From the NCBI GenBank assembly GCA_949450265.1, contig CASTMW010000022.1, positions 1-16,103 of the forward strand: a DNA stretch of 16,103 nucleotides, read 5' to 3'. Position 1 is the first letter of the stretch. Each line of letters opens with the position of its first letter. The notes below the pieces were generated by a model that had not been told where the DNA came from, did no database searches, and saw only the letters and a list, made by a program, of their open reading frames with translations. The position numbers were made by a program, and so were the translations under genes. Below, in pieces: positions 1 through 7,912 of this stretch. The DNA comes from an uncultured Eggerthellaceae bacterium. Its GTDB lineage: Bacteria; Actinomycetota; Coriobacteriia; Coriobacteriales; Eggerthellaceae.

Positions 1-399
1 GAGTGCCTCTATGTGTTCACTCCCGAAACCTTCAATGACTGGGTGGAGCGCCTCTTCGAGGACCGCTTCGGGGGCTACGACGCCTCCAAGCGTGCGCATG
101 TGATGATGCGCAGCAAGCTGAAGAGCCGCGCCGATGAGGTGGAGACCGACGCTTCCGGGCGCATCATGCTGAAGCCGGAACTGCGCATGGCGACCAACGT
201 GATGCGCGACGTGGTGGTGGTCGGCAATACCGGGTACTTCGAGATCTGGGACGCCGAGACCTACGACAATGTGATGGCTGACATCGATCTGAGCGACTTT
301 TACGGCGACGGCGACGAGACCTCGCCGCGCAAGAGGACCTCGGACGACTGGAAGGAATCGGCGAAGGCGAACGACCTCGACTTGAGGGTCTCGCGATAG
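1..399 (+). CDS. mraZ: MraZ transcriptional regulator, 5' end missing
   Basis: The reading frame is already open at base 1 and stops with TAG at 397-399, giving 132 C-terminal residues. About 40 N-terminal residues lie outside the window; the in-frame GTG at 13 is internal and is not a start. MraZ is a DNA-binding protein with two AbrB/SpoVT-like swapped-hairpin repeats that represses the dcw operon from its own promoter. The second repeat is visible: the segment DASGRIMLKPELR followed by VVVVGNTGYFEIWDAETY matches the family pattern DxxGRxxxPxxLR and hxGxxxxxEhW. A charged tail of about 35 residues follows. The position directly before rsmH is the classical head of the dcw cluster. The promoter and MraZ boxes should lie upstream, outside the window. 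Confidence 0.93.
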   Translation, partial: ECLYVFTPETFNDWVERLFEDRFGGYDASKRAHVMMRSKLKSRADEVETDASGRIMLKPELRMATNVMRDVVVVGNTGYFEIWDAETYDNVMADIDLSDFYGDGDETSPRKRTSDDWKESAKANDLDLRVSR

Positions 400-438
400 G
401 AGCGCATGAAGGTGCCAGCGGGCCCCATAGCACTATGA
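398..438 (+). promoter_or_regulatory. Candidate ten-codon leader ORF coupled to the rsmH start
   Basis: Right after the mraZ stop an AGGAG (398-402) precedes an ATG at 406. This opens a ten-codon frame, MKVPAGPIAL, whose TGA (436-438) overlaps the rsmH ATG (435-437) as ATGA. The bases just before the rsmH ATG (GGCCCCATAGCACT) show no Shine-Dalgarno sequence, and there is no alternative in-frame rsmH start between the mraZ stop and 435. Translation of rsmH may therefore depend on ribosomes terminating at 436. The AGGAG-to-ATG spacing of 3 nt is short, so initiation at 406 may be weak. The arrangement is seen directly; the coupling is inferred. Confidence 0.35.
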
Positions 439-1391
439 CAAGCGAATATCGGCATATTCCGGTCCTATCGACTGAGTGTCTGGATGTTCTGGCCATCGAA
501 GAGGGTACGGTGCATCTGGATGCCACACTGGGCTTCGCTGGCCATGCCGTTCTGGCGGCAGAGCAGCTGGGAAGCTCAGGGCTGCTGATCGGCATCGACC
601 AAGATGCGGTGGCACGTGAAGAGGCAACGGCGCGGCTTGAGAGCCTGCCCGCTGCCAAGCGCCCCGCCATCGAGGTGCTGGCTGGCAACTTCGGCGATAT
701 GGACGAGCTGTTGATGAGCGTTCCGGTCACTGGCATCCATACAGTGCTGTTCGATCTGGGCGTTTCATCGGTGCAGCTGGACACGCCATCACGCGGCTTC
801 TCCTACAAGGAAGGAGCCCCGCTCGATATGCGCATGGATCCGGGTAACCAGACTTTAACCGCACAAGAGGTCATCAACACCTACAACGCAGCAGACCTCG
901 CCCGGATCATCCGCACTAACTCGGACGAGCGCTGGGCAAGCCGCATCGCTGATTTCATAGTACGCCAACGCGAAGAAGGCCCCATCACTACCAGCGACCA
1001 ATTGGTCGAGGTCATCAAAGCCGCTATCCCTGCGGCTGGCCGCCGCAACGGTGGGCACCCCGCCAAGCGAACCTTCCAAGCCCTCCGCATCCATGTGAAC
1101 AGCGAATTGGATGTGCTCCGACAGGGCCTCGATGCGGCCATCCGCTGGTTGGAACCTGGCGGGCGCATCGCCGTCATCAGCTACCACAGCCTTGAGGACC
1201 GGATCGTGAAGGAGACATTCGCTTCCTTCGCGGACCGTTGCACGTGCCCGCCGGATCTGCCGGTGTGCGCCTGCGGTCGCAAGCCGATACTCGATGTGGG
1301 GACCCGAAAGCCCATCCTGCCCACCCCGGCAGAGGTGGAGCGCAACCCGCGGGCCAGGAGCGCCAAGCTGCGCTGGGCCCGTAAGCGGTGA
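435..1391 (+). CDS. rsmH: 16S rRNA (cytosine(1402)-N(4))-methyltransferase RsmH (MraW)
   Basis: This 318-residue SAM-dependent methyltransferase modifies N4 of C1402 in the 16S rRNA decoding centre. The length is normal for the family. Visible motifs in order are the N-terminal HIPVL, the SAM loop DATLGFAGHA (residues 29-38, family DxTxGxGGHS), an acidic IGIDQD strand, the block LFDLGVSSVQLD followed by RGFSYKEGAPLDMRMD, the KRTFQALRIHVNSEL segment, SYHSLEDRIVK, and the C-terminal NPRARSAKLRWARK. Near the C-terminus sits a four-cysteine cluster (C269, C271, C278, C280 in CTCPPDLPVCACG), which occurs in many RsmH proteins and may bind metal. ATG 435 is the only suitable start. It lacks its own ribosome binding site and overlaps the stop of a mini-ORF. 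Confidence 0.97.
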   Translation: MTSEYRHIPVLSTECLDVLAIEEGTVHLDATLGFAGHAVLAAEQLGSSGLLIGIDQDAVAREEATARLESLPAAKRPAIEVLAGNFGDMDELLMSVPVTGIHTVLFDLGVSSVQLDTPSRGFSYKEGAPLDMRMDPGNQTLTAQEVINTYNAADLARIIRTNSDERWASRIADFIVRQREEGPITTSDQLVEVIKAAIPAAGRRNGGHPAKRTFQALRIHVNSELDVLRQGLDAAIRWLEPGGRIAVISYHSLEDRIVKETFASFADRCTCPPDLPVCACGRKPILDVGTRKPILPTPAEVERNPRARSAKLRWARKR

Positions 1392-1405
1392 TCAGAGAGC
1401 GGAGT

Positions 1406-1410
1406 GAGGA
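1406..1410 (+). promoter_or_regulatory. Shine-Dalgarno that favours the ftsL start at 1419
   Basis: GAGGA at 1406-1410 lies 8 nt before the GTG at 1419. The earlier in-frame GTG at 1404 has only a weak purine run (AGAGAG, 1394-1399) before it and would place GAGGA inside the gene. This is the reason for choosing 1419, with 1404 kept as the alternative. Confidence 0.5.
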
Positions 1411-1418
1411 AGACCAGC

Positions 1419-1889
1419 GTGAGTGCGTATACGGAATACAACTTCGGCACTACCGCCCGCCGATACGAGCAGCAGCAAGAGCCGCTGTTCCAGGTGGTGG
1501 CGGGCGGCGCGCCCGAGCCGGAGGTGCAGAGCGTCTCCGGTGTGGTGGCGAAGGCCGTCAAGGTGCTGGCAGTGGTGGTCATCGTGTTCGCGGTGCTGGG
1601 CGCGGTGCGCATCACACTGGGTTCTGCCACCATTGCGGCTGCGCTGGAATATCGCGACCTTGCCAGCGCTATCCAGGATGCCCGCATCGAGGGCAGCACG
1701 CTGGAAGTTGAGAAGAGCACGCTATCGAATCCCGGCCGCATCAAAGCCGAAGCCACGAACATCGGCATGGCCACGCCTGCGAGCACCGCGTTCATCGACC
1801 TGTCGGGCGATATAGTGGTGACCGACGATGAGGGCACGCTGCTGCTTTCCGGAAGCACTGCCGCTGCCGCCGAAGCCGAGCAAGGGTAG
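1419..1889 (+). CDS. ftsL: FtsL-like septal division protein (single-pass, coiled coil)
   Basis: This is a 156-residue bitopic protein (161 if it starts at GTG 1404). It has a cytoplasmic N-terminal tail of about 45 residues, one transmembrane helix at about 49-68 (LAVVVIVFAVLGAVRITLG), then a heptad-like helix, and the motif LSNPGRIKAEATNIGMATP. This matches the FtsL/DivIC pattern of a short coiled coil ending in xDPxRIExxAxxxGM. FtsL/DivIC proteins join FtsB and FtsQ to activate FtsW-FtsI at the septum. Sequence identity in this family is always low, so the assignment rests on topology, the terminal motif and the position between rsmH and ftsI. The acidic, Ala-rich C-terminal tail is not informative. 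The stop lies 3 nt before the ftsI start. Confidence 0.82.
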   Translation: MSAYTEYNFGTTARRYEQQQEPLFQVVAGGAPEPEVQSVSGVVAKAVKVLAVVVIVFAVLGAVRITLGSATIAAALEYRDLASAIQDARIEGSTLEVEKSTLSNPGRIKAEATNIGMATPASTAFIDLSGDIVVTDDEGTLLLSGSTAAAAEAEQG

Positions 1890-1892
1890 CGC

Positions 1893-3852
1893 GTGGCTGA
1901 CGATCGCAAGCGCACATCGCCGCATGGCCAGAGCACCCGCAAGGACAGCCGCCCGCTGGATCGGCCTGCGGGCCGCAGCCTGAAGAACGGTCTGAACATG
2001 TTCGCGGGCGGCGGCGGGCGCGGCCCTGCCCCTTCCTCTCCCACACCCGAGAGCAAACGCGCGCGCACCCGATTCACCGAGAGCAGCGTGGCGCGCAGCA
2101 TCCGCAGCCGCCTGGCCGAAGAAGAGATCATCACCGAGGGCGCCCTGCGCTCGACCCATTACGTGTTCATCTTCTTTGCCATTGTGGCCGCGGTGTTCTT
2201 CCTGCGCTTGGTGTTCCTTCAGGTCATCATGTCAGGCGAATACAGCGCCCAGGCCGAAGAGAGCCGCACCATCAACTTCGACATCTCGGCGCGGCGCGGC
2301 ACCATCTACGATCGCAATGGAGAGGTGCTAGCCACCAGCGTGGATGCCACCACCATCTACTGCAACCCTGCCGAAGTGGAGAATGCGGGCTGGGTGGCCC
2401 AGCAGCTGCAAGAGGTGCTGTTCCCCGATGCGCCCGCGCGCACCTACGACGAGGACGGTAACGAAGAGGAGAGCGACAAGAAGACCCGCGAGGAATACAT
2501 CCAGGACTATCGCGACTTGCTGACCACGCCTTCCACCACGTTCGTGTACCTGAAACGTCAGGCTGATGTCGAGAAGGCTGCGAAGCTGAAGGAGATGGAC
2601 CTACCCGGGGTCTATTACATCGACGACACGCGGCGAGAATACCCGCACGGGGCCCTCGGTGGCCAGGTGATCGGCGTGTGCGATGTGGACGGCAACGGCA
2701 TCACGGGCTTAGAGTTGCAATATGACGAGATCCTGCGCGGTACGCCCGGCACCTATTCGGGTGAGCGCGGCGTGAAGGGCACCCCCATCCCTGGCGGCGT
2801 GCATGAGGACACCGCGGCGGTGGATGGCGAGGACATCATGGTGTCCTTGGACATCCGCATGCAGGAAACGGTGGAGGTTGCGCTGAAGAATCAGGTGGAG
2901 CATTACGACGGCGAGCATGGCTCTTCCATCGTGATGGACGGCGACACCGGTGAGATATACGCAGCCGCCAGCTTCCCCTACCTGGATCCCACCGACCTGG
3001 CGAACTCGCTAGTGGGCTCGGACAATCTGACCGCGGTGACATCCACCTACGAGCCCGGCTCCATCTTCAAGAGCGTCTCAGCGCTCTCGGTGCTGGATGC
3101 AGGCGTCATGCAACCCGATGATGTGCTGTACGCGCCCGCCGAATTGCAAGCCGACCAGTACGTGATCACCGACGCCCATGAGCGGCTGGGCGAATACTAC
3201 ACGTTCCGCGACATCATGGATAAATCGTCCAACATCGGCATATCGCTGGCCACGGAGAAGGCGGGCTTCCGCCACTTCTACGACACCATCACGCGCTGCA
3301 ATACTAGAGCCGACCGGGGTGGACTACCCGGGCGAGCCCGCCAGCAGCATGCCCAGCTTCGACGAATGGGCGAAGGTGACCGGCTACAACATCAGCTTCG
3401 GGCAGGGTCTGACCGTGACCCCGTTGCAGATGGTGCGCTTCTATGCCCTGCTGGCGAATGACGGCAAGTTGGTCACGCCGCATTTTCTGCTGATGAAGCC
3501 GCAGACCAGTGAATGGATCGACTACGCCTCCGAGAAGGTCTTCGACAATCAGGGCGCCATCGACAAGCTCAACGACATGCTACACGGTGTGGTGACCGAC
3601 GGCACCGGGAAGAGCGCGAACATCGATGGCTACTGCGTGGTGGGCAAGACCTCCACCGCTCAGATCGCCGAGAACGGCGGCTATTCCGAGAACCGTTGGA
3701 ACCTGGCCTTCACCGGCTTCATCGACAATTCCAGCAGCAATCTGGTGTGCTTCATCGGCGTCAACGACGTGGTCTATGAAGGCAACGTGTCGGAGGGCTT
3801 TCACGATATAATGGTCAGTGCGATCGAGCAGTACAACATCGTTCCGAATTGA
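1893..3852 (+). CDS. ftsI: FtsI-type class B penicillin-binding protein, interrupted by a frameshift
   Basis: This is a septal D,D-transpeptidase that crosslinks peptidoglycan together with FtsW. The GTG start (1893) follows an AAGGG. The first frame encodes a basic cytoplasmic tail, a transmembrane helix at about residues 88-111, the dimerisation domain (ISARRGTIYDRNGEVLATS), and the transpeptidase motifs SxxK (S390-I-F-K393, in YEPGSIFKS) and SxN (S445-S-N447). After about base 3300 the homology moves to the +1 frame (EPTGVDYPGE, FGQGLTVTPLQM), which carries the third motif as GKTSTAQ (3643-3663) and ends at TGA 3850-3852. Read straight, the first frame ends at 3461 with about 50 unrelated residues and lacks the third motif. 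The repaired protein is about 652 residues, normal for the family, with no PASTA domains. Because the gene is normally essential, a sequencing or assembly indel is the likeliest cause. The third motif is KTS rather than the common KTG. Confidence 0.9.
3291..3312 (+). other. Frameshift junction in ftsI
   Basis: Upstream the frame reads ...FYDTITRCN up to 3302. Downstream the conserved TGVDYPGE block is read from the frame that includes GAG at 3307. Removing one base between about 3303 and 3306 gives RCN(T or L)EPTGVD. This restores exactly the spacing of the usual FGFGxxTGxD block, so one extra base is the most economical explanation. A loss of two bases is also possible. There is no homopolymer run or A-AAA-AAG type slippery heptamer here. 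An AGA codon sits at 3306-3308 in the upstream frame. Confidence 0.85.
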
Positions 3853-3858
3853 GGCGGC

Positions 3859-5346
3859 ATGACTGAGAAGACAGCGCTTCAGCTTTTCGAACGCATACCC
3901 TGCACCGTGCTGGGCGACGAGCGGGCAACGGTGAGCGGGCTGGCTTACAACAGCGCAGCGGTAGAGCCTGGAGATGCGTTCTTCTGCATCGTGGGCATGA
4001 ACGTGGATGGGCATACCTTCGCCCAGGATGCCATCGACCGCGGGGCCTCCGTGGTGGTGGCCGAGCGCAAGATGTATCTGGCGGATGCCACGGATGTGTG
4101 CGAGGTGGTGGTGGCGGATAGCCGCCGGGCTATGGCGGATGTGTCCTGCGCGTTCTACGACTATCCCAGCGATGCCTTCAAGCTGGTGGGCATCACGGGC
4201 ACCAACGGCAAGACCACGACCACGTACCTGGTGGAGCATATCGCGAAGATGGCGGGCAACACCACCGGGGTCATCGGCACCGTGGGCATCCAGATAGACG
4301 GCAAGCGTGCCGCCAGTGCGCGCACCACGCCCGAAAGTCCTGACCTGCAGCGCATGTTCGCGCAGATGCGCGATGCGGGCGTGACGTGCGCAGCCATGGA
4401 GGTGTCAAGTCACGCGCTGGACCTTGAGCGCACATGGGGCACGTCGTTTGCGGTGACGGCGTTCACCAATCTGACGCAGGACCATCTGGACTACCACAAG
4501 ACTTTTGATGCGTACTTCGAGGCGAAGGCGCTGCTGTTCGGTGCTGACTACCCAGCACGTCGCGTGATCAACGAAGCCGACAAGTGGGGGATGCAGCTGG
4601 TGTCGCGCTGCCGTGCGGCTGGCGACGACGTGATCTCGTTCGGTGCGCCTGACTCCGACATAACGTGGGAGGATGTGACCTTCGGTGCGGGCAGCACGCG
4701 CGCTACCTTTGTGGTGCGCGGCCAGCGCTTGCCGGTGGAATATCCGCTGGTGGGACGCTTCAACGTGGAGAACGCGGCCTGTGCCATCGGCATAGCCATG
4801 CAGCTGGGCATCAGCGCAGTCGACGCGGTGGCAGCGCTGGCAAGCGCTACGGCGGTGCCTGGGCGCATGCAGCTGGTGGAGGGCAGCAGCCCGGATGGCA
4901 TCACTGTGCTGGTGGATTACGCACATACTCCCGATGCGCTGGCGAAGGCCATTGATTCGGTGAAGCAGCTGGCGGGCAACGGGCGCACGCTGGTGGTGTT
5001 CGGCTGCGGGGGCAACCGTGATGCGGGCAAGCGGCCCATCATGGGTGCCACAGCGCTGGCGGCCGACTTCGCCATCGTGACCAGCGACAACCCGCGCAGC
5101 GAGGATCCACATGCCATCATCGCCGACATCGTGGGCGGCATGGACGCGGGCACCGACCGCTACAGCGTCGAGTCCGATCGGGCGCGCGCCATCCAGCTGG
5201 CGGTGGATGCGGCAAGCCCGGGCGATGTGGTGCTCTTAGCGGGCAAGGGTCATGAGGATTACCAGACCATCGGGCGCGAGAACATCCATTTCGACGATCG
5301 CGAAGTGGCGGCGCGCGCGCTCCAGATAAGGGCGGCGCGAAGCTAG
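3859..5346 (+). CDS. murE: UDP-MurNAc-L-Ala-D-Glu:meso-diaminopimelate ligase MurE
   Basis: This 495-residue cytoplasmic ATP-dependent amide ligase adds the third residue to the stem peptide of UDP-MurNAc. Seen in order are an N-terminal UDP-substrate domain with AYNSAAVEPGDAFFCIVGMNVDGHTF, the P-loop GTNGKTTTT (K118), the ligase block LTQDHLDYHKTFDAYFEAK including the lysine that is carbamylated in this family, a GRFNVENA segment, VDYAHTPDAL, and the C-terminal GCGGNRDAGKRPIMG. The substrate-selecting motif D410-N-P-R413 (DNPRSEDP) is the form known from meso-DAP ligases, whereas L-lysine enzymes differ at this position. LAGKGHEDYQ closes the C-terminal domain. Its GAGG ribosome binding site overlaps the ftsI stop and the start lies 6 nt after that stop. 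Confidence 0.97.
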   Translation: MTEKTALQLFERIPCTVLGDERATVSGLAYNSAAVEPGDAFFCIVGMNVDGHTFAQDAIDRGASVVVAERKMYLADATDVCEVVVADSRRAMADVSCAFYDYPSDAFKLVGITGTNGKTTTTYLVEHIAKMAGNTTGVIGTVGIQIDGKRAASARTTPESPDLQRMFAQMRDAGVTCAAMEVSSHALDLERTWGTSFAVTAFTNLTQDHLDYHKTFDAYFEAKALLFGADYPARRVINEADKWGMQLVSRCRAAGDDVISFGAPDSDITWEDVTFGAGSTRATFVVRGQRLPVEYPLVGRFNVENAACAIGIAMQLGISAVDAVAALASATAVPGRMQLVEGSSPDGITVLVDYAHTPDALAKAIDSVKQLAGNGRTLVVFGCGGNRDAGKRPIMGATALAADFAIVTSDNPRSEDPHAIIADIVGGMDAGTDRYSVESDRARAIQLAVDAASPGDVVLLAGKGHEDYQTIGRENIHFDDREVAARALQIRAARS

Positions 5347-5347
5347 C

Positions 5348-6865
5348 ATGCGGCTGAATGCGAAACAGATCATCCAGTGCACTGGGGGCGAATATCTGAT
5401 CGAACCCATTGATGCGAGCGCTATCTTGAGCGGCATCACTTGGGATTCGCGTGACGTGCGGCCGGGTTGGCTCTACGTGGCGCTGCCGGGCGAGCGGGTG
5501 GATGGACATCAGTTCGTGGAAGCGGCCCTGCGCGCGGGCGCGGGTGCGGCGCTGGTGACGGAATGCCCCGATGCGAAGGCGTGCGTGCTGGCACGCGAGT
5601 TGGGCGCGGCTATCATCTGCGTGCCGAACACCCAGCATGCCATCGGCGATCTGGCGCGCGAATGGCGGCGCCATCTGAAGGCGCTGGTGGTGGGGCTGAC
5701 CGGTTCGACCGGCAAGACCACCACGAAGAACCTGACACGCGACGTGTGCGCAGCGGCGTTTAGCACGGTGGCTACGGCCGCCAATCAGAACAACGAGTTG
5801 GGCGCACCCAAAACGCTGCTCAATGCCGATCCTGAGACGCAGGTGGTCATCGTGGAGATGGGCATGCGCGGTTTGGGTCAGATCAGGCATCTGACCGATA
5901 TCGTGCGCCCTGACTGGGGCGTGGTGACCAACTGCGGCGAATCGCACATCGAGCTTCTGGGCAGCAGAGAGAACATTGCGAAGGCGAAATCCGAGCTCTT
6001 CGATGCGCTACCGCCGGGGGTGGGGCGCGCGTTCATCAACGCTGACGATGACTACGCGGCGTTTCTGGCCGAGGCGGGTGGCGTGGCGCGCAGCCAGCTG
6101 ACTTGCGTGGCCTTCGATGGCTATGCGGATGCCCGCACGGCCGCCGACGAGGCTGACCTTGCGGCGGGCCCGCGCGTGTGGGCTGAGGACGTGCATCTGG
6201 ATGCGAGCGGCTGTGCCCGCTTCACCCTGTGCGCAAGCGGCTTCGTGGATTCTGATGCCGACCCGCGCCAGCCAACGCTGTTCACGCTGGATCCCGATGT
6301 GGAACGCTGTCCTTGTGCGCTCAGCCTGATGGGCTTGCATAACGTGTCGAACGCTTGTGCCGCCGCTGCGGTGGGGCGCTCGCTTGGTATGACACTACCG
6401 GTCATCGCGGAGGCGCTGGGCGATAGCCTTCCTGAGCCAGGCCGTGCGCAAACGTTCAAGGGCCGCGATGGCTTCACGGTCATCGACGACGCCTATAACG
6501 CCAATCCCGACAGTATGCGTGCCAGCTTGCGCGCGTTCGCTGCGATGGAGGTGGCGGGGCGCCGCTTTGCGGTGCTGGGCGACATGGGCGAGCTAGGCGA
6601 CTACGCTGAGGAATGCCATGCCCGCGTGGGCGGGTACGTGGCTGCGCTGCCTATCGACCGACTGATCTGCATAGGCGATCTGAGCCGTCATATCGCCCGT
6701 GGCGCGTGCGAGGCGGGCATGCCGGAGGATCGCATCCTGCAGGCATCCACGCAGGCGGCGGCATTGGCTTCGTTGGAAGAGGTGCTGGGTGCCGAAGACG
6801 CCGTGCTGGTGAAGGCTAGCCACTTCATGGGGCTGGATCGTCTTGTGGAAGGACTGATAAGCTAG
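5348..6865 (+). CDS. murF: UDP-MurNAc-tripeptide--D-Ala-D-Ala ligase MurF
   Basis: This 505-residue Mur ligase adds D-Ala-D-Ala and completes the cytoplasmic UDP-MurNAc-pentapeptide. The N-terminal domain shows ITWDSRDVRPGWLYVALPGERVDGHQF. The P-loop is GSTGKTTTK (K123), followed by ANQNNELGAPKTLL (family NxNNxxGxPxTLL), EMGMRGLGQI, NCGESHIELLGSRENIAKAKSE, GLHNVSNACAAAAVG, and the C-terminal DDAYNANPDSM (from D380), the most diagnostic MurF block. GDMGELGDYAEECH and LVKASHFMGLDRLVEGL finish the protein. One base separates its ATG from the murE stop. No good ribosome binding site is visible at a normal distance, so coupling to murE is likely. The middle domain is slightly enlarged by a charged stretch at about residues 260-325, which does not look disruptive. 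Confidence 0.96.
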   Translation: MRLNAKQIIQCTGGEYLIEPIDASAILSGITWDSRDVRPGWLYVALPGERVDGHQFVEAALRAGAGAALVTECPDAKACVLARELGAAIICVPNTQHAIGDLAREWRRHLKALVVGLTGSTGKTTTKNLTRDVCAAAFSTVATAANQNNELGAPKTLLNADPETQVVIVEMGMRGLGQIRHLTDIVRPDWGVVTNCGESHIELLGSRENIAKAKSELFDALPPGVGRAFINADDDYAAFLAEAGGVARSQLTCVAFDGYADARTAADEADLAAGPRVWAEDVHLDASGCARFTLCASGFVDSDADPRQPTLFTLDPDVERCPCALSLMGLHNVSNACAAAAVGRSLGMTLPVIAEALGDSLPEPGRAQTFKGRDGFTVIDDAYNANPDSMRASLRAFAAMEVAGRRFAVLGDMGELGDYAEECHARVGGYVAALPIDRLICIGDLSRHIARGACEAGMPEDRILQASTQAAALASLEEVLGAEDAVLVKASHFMGLDRLVEGLIS

Positions 6866-7912
6866 ATGTTCGCTGCCTTCGACGCATATCCCACCTTCCT
6901 GGTGTTTTTGGGTGCCGTGTTCGGCATGTTGCTGACCATAGTGCTGATGCCAGCGTTCATTCGCTTCCTGCGCCGTGGCCATATCGGCCAGCAGGTGCGC
7001 GACGACGGCCCGCAGACCCATCTGGTGAAGCAGGGCACGCCTACCATGGGTGGCGTCATCATGCTGATCGCGGTGGGCATCACCATTCTTTTGGTGGGCC
7101 TGCCCGACCTGGAAACCTATCTTCTACTGATCGCCGTGGTACTGACTGGCGTTCTGGGGCTCATCGACGACGTGTCGAAGGTCGCACATGAGCGCAGCCT
7201 GGGCCTCACGCCGAAGGCAAAGCTGGTGGGGCAGTTTGCCATCGCGGGCATCTTCACGCTGTGTGCGGTGAACCTGCTGGACGTGGAACCGACCGTGGAG
7301 ATACCGTTCATCTATACGTTCGACTTGGGCATTCTGACCACCACGGTTCCCATCGGGGATGGTTTCCTTCGCATCCCGTGGTTATATCTGATCTTCTGCT
7401 TGGTGCTGCTGGTGGGCCTATGCAATGCGGTGAACCTGACCGACGGCCTTGATGGCCTGGCGGCGGGCACCGTCATGATCGTGATGGTGGTCATGGCGGC
7501 CATCGCGTTCCGTGGCAATCTGCTGGAACCGGCCATCTTCGCGGCGGCACTGGCGGGCACGTGTGTGGGATTCCTCTGGTTCAACAGCCATCCGGCCGAT
7601 ATCTTCATGGGCGACACCGGATCACTGGCGCTGGGCATGGCGCTGGGGTGTTTGGCGGTGGTCACTAAGACCGAGTTCGTGGTCATCATCATCGGCGGAC
7701 TGTTCGTGTGCGAGGCGCTCTCTGTCATCATCCAGGTGTGGCACTTCAAGCGCACGGGCAAGCGCATCTTCTTGATGGCGCCGCTGCACCACCATTTCGA
7801 GAAGAAGGGCTGGTCCGAGACGAAGGTGGTCGTGCGCTTCTGGATCATCTCGGGCAGCTTCGCCGTATGTGGGTTCGTCCTGTACTTCGCACAATCCTTG
7901 ATGGGGGCATAA
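6866..7912 (+). CDS. mraY: Phospho-MurNAc-pentapeptide transferase MraY
   Basis: This 348-residue integral membrane enzyme (family norm about ten helices) transfers phospho-MurNAc-pentapeptide from UDP to undecaprenyl phosphate, making lipid I. Diagnostic blocks are DDGPQTHLVKQGTPTMGG near the N-terminus, the catalytic pair D101-D102 with K105 (LIDDVSKV), NLTDGLDGLAAG (N190 to G200), FMGDTGSLALG (D250), and APLHHHFEKKGWSE with H308-H310. Length and motif order are those of a complete MraY. The ATG follows the murF TAG immediately, with GGAAGGA about 12 nt upstream. The last A of its TAA stop is the first base of the murD ATG. Confidence 0.97.
   Translation: MFAAFDAYPTFLVFLGAVFGMLLTIVLMPAFIRFLRRGHIGQQVRDDGPQTHLVKQGTPTMGGVIMLIAVGITILLVGLPDLETYLLLIAVVLTGVLGLIDDVSKVAHERSLGLTPKAKLVGQFAIAGIFTLCAVNLLDVEPTVEIPFIYTFDLGILTTTVPIGDGFLRIPWLYLIFCLVLLVGLCNAVNLTDGLDGLAAGTVMIVMVVMAAIAFRGNLLEPAIFAAALAGTCVGFLWFNSHPADIFMGDTGSLALGMALGCLAVVTKTEFVVIIIGGLFVCEALSVIIQVWHFKRTGKRIFLMAPLHHHFEKKGWSETKVVVRFWIISGSFAVCGFVLYFAQSLMGA

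Noticed and set aside
1388..1711. Plus-strand frame starting with a GTG that overlaps the rsmH stop
   Set aside because: It has a tempting overlap, but the translation is Gly/Arg/Ala-rich nonsense. The real gene here is the FtsL-like protein in another frame, with a membrane helix and a coiled coil.
1181..2134. Open frame of 317 codons on the minus strand
   Set aside because: It spans the ends of rsmH, all of ftsL and the start of ftsI on the other strand. Its composition is Ser/Arg/Ala-rich with no motif.
3291..3312. Programmed ribosomal frameshift in ftsI
   Set aside because: There is no slippery heptamer, no obvious downstream structure, and I know of no precedent in ftsI. AGA is used elsewhere in the window (for example in murF), so it is not an exceptional hungry codon. 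Kept only as an alternative.
3178..3852. Second half of ftsI as an independent gene starting at 3178
   Set aside because: The first part of that frame overlaps the true ftsI frame and makes no sense. Homology starts only after about 3300, so this is the continuation of the same gene.
7708..7911. Longer MurD starting inside mraY
   Set aside because: The upstream extension runs through conserved mraY sequence. ATG 7912 has a GGGGG site, and the MurD N-terminal fold (VLVLGRGVTGQAV) begins soon after it.
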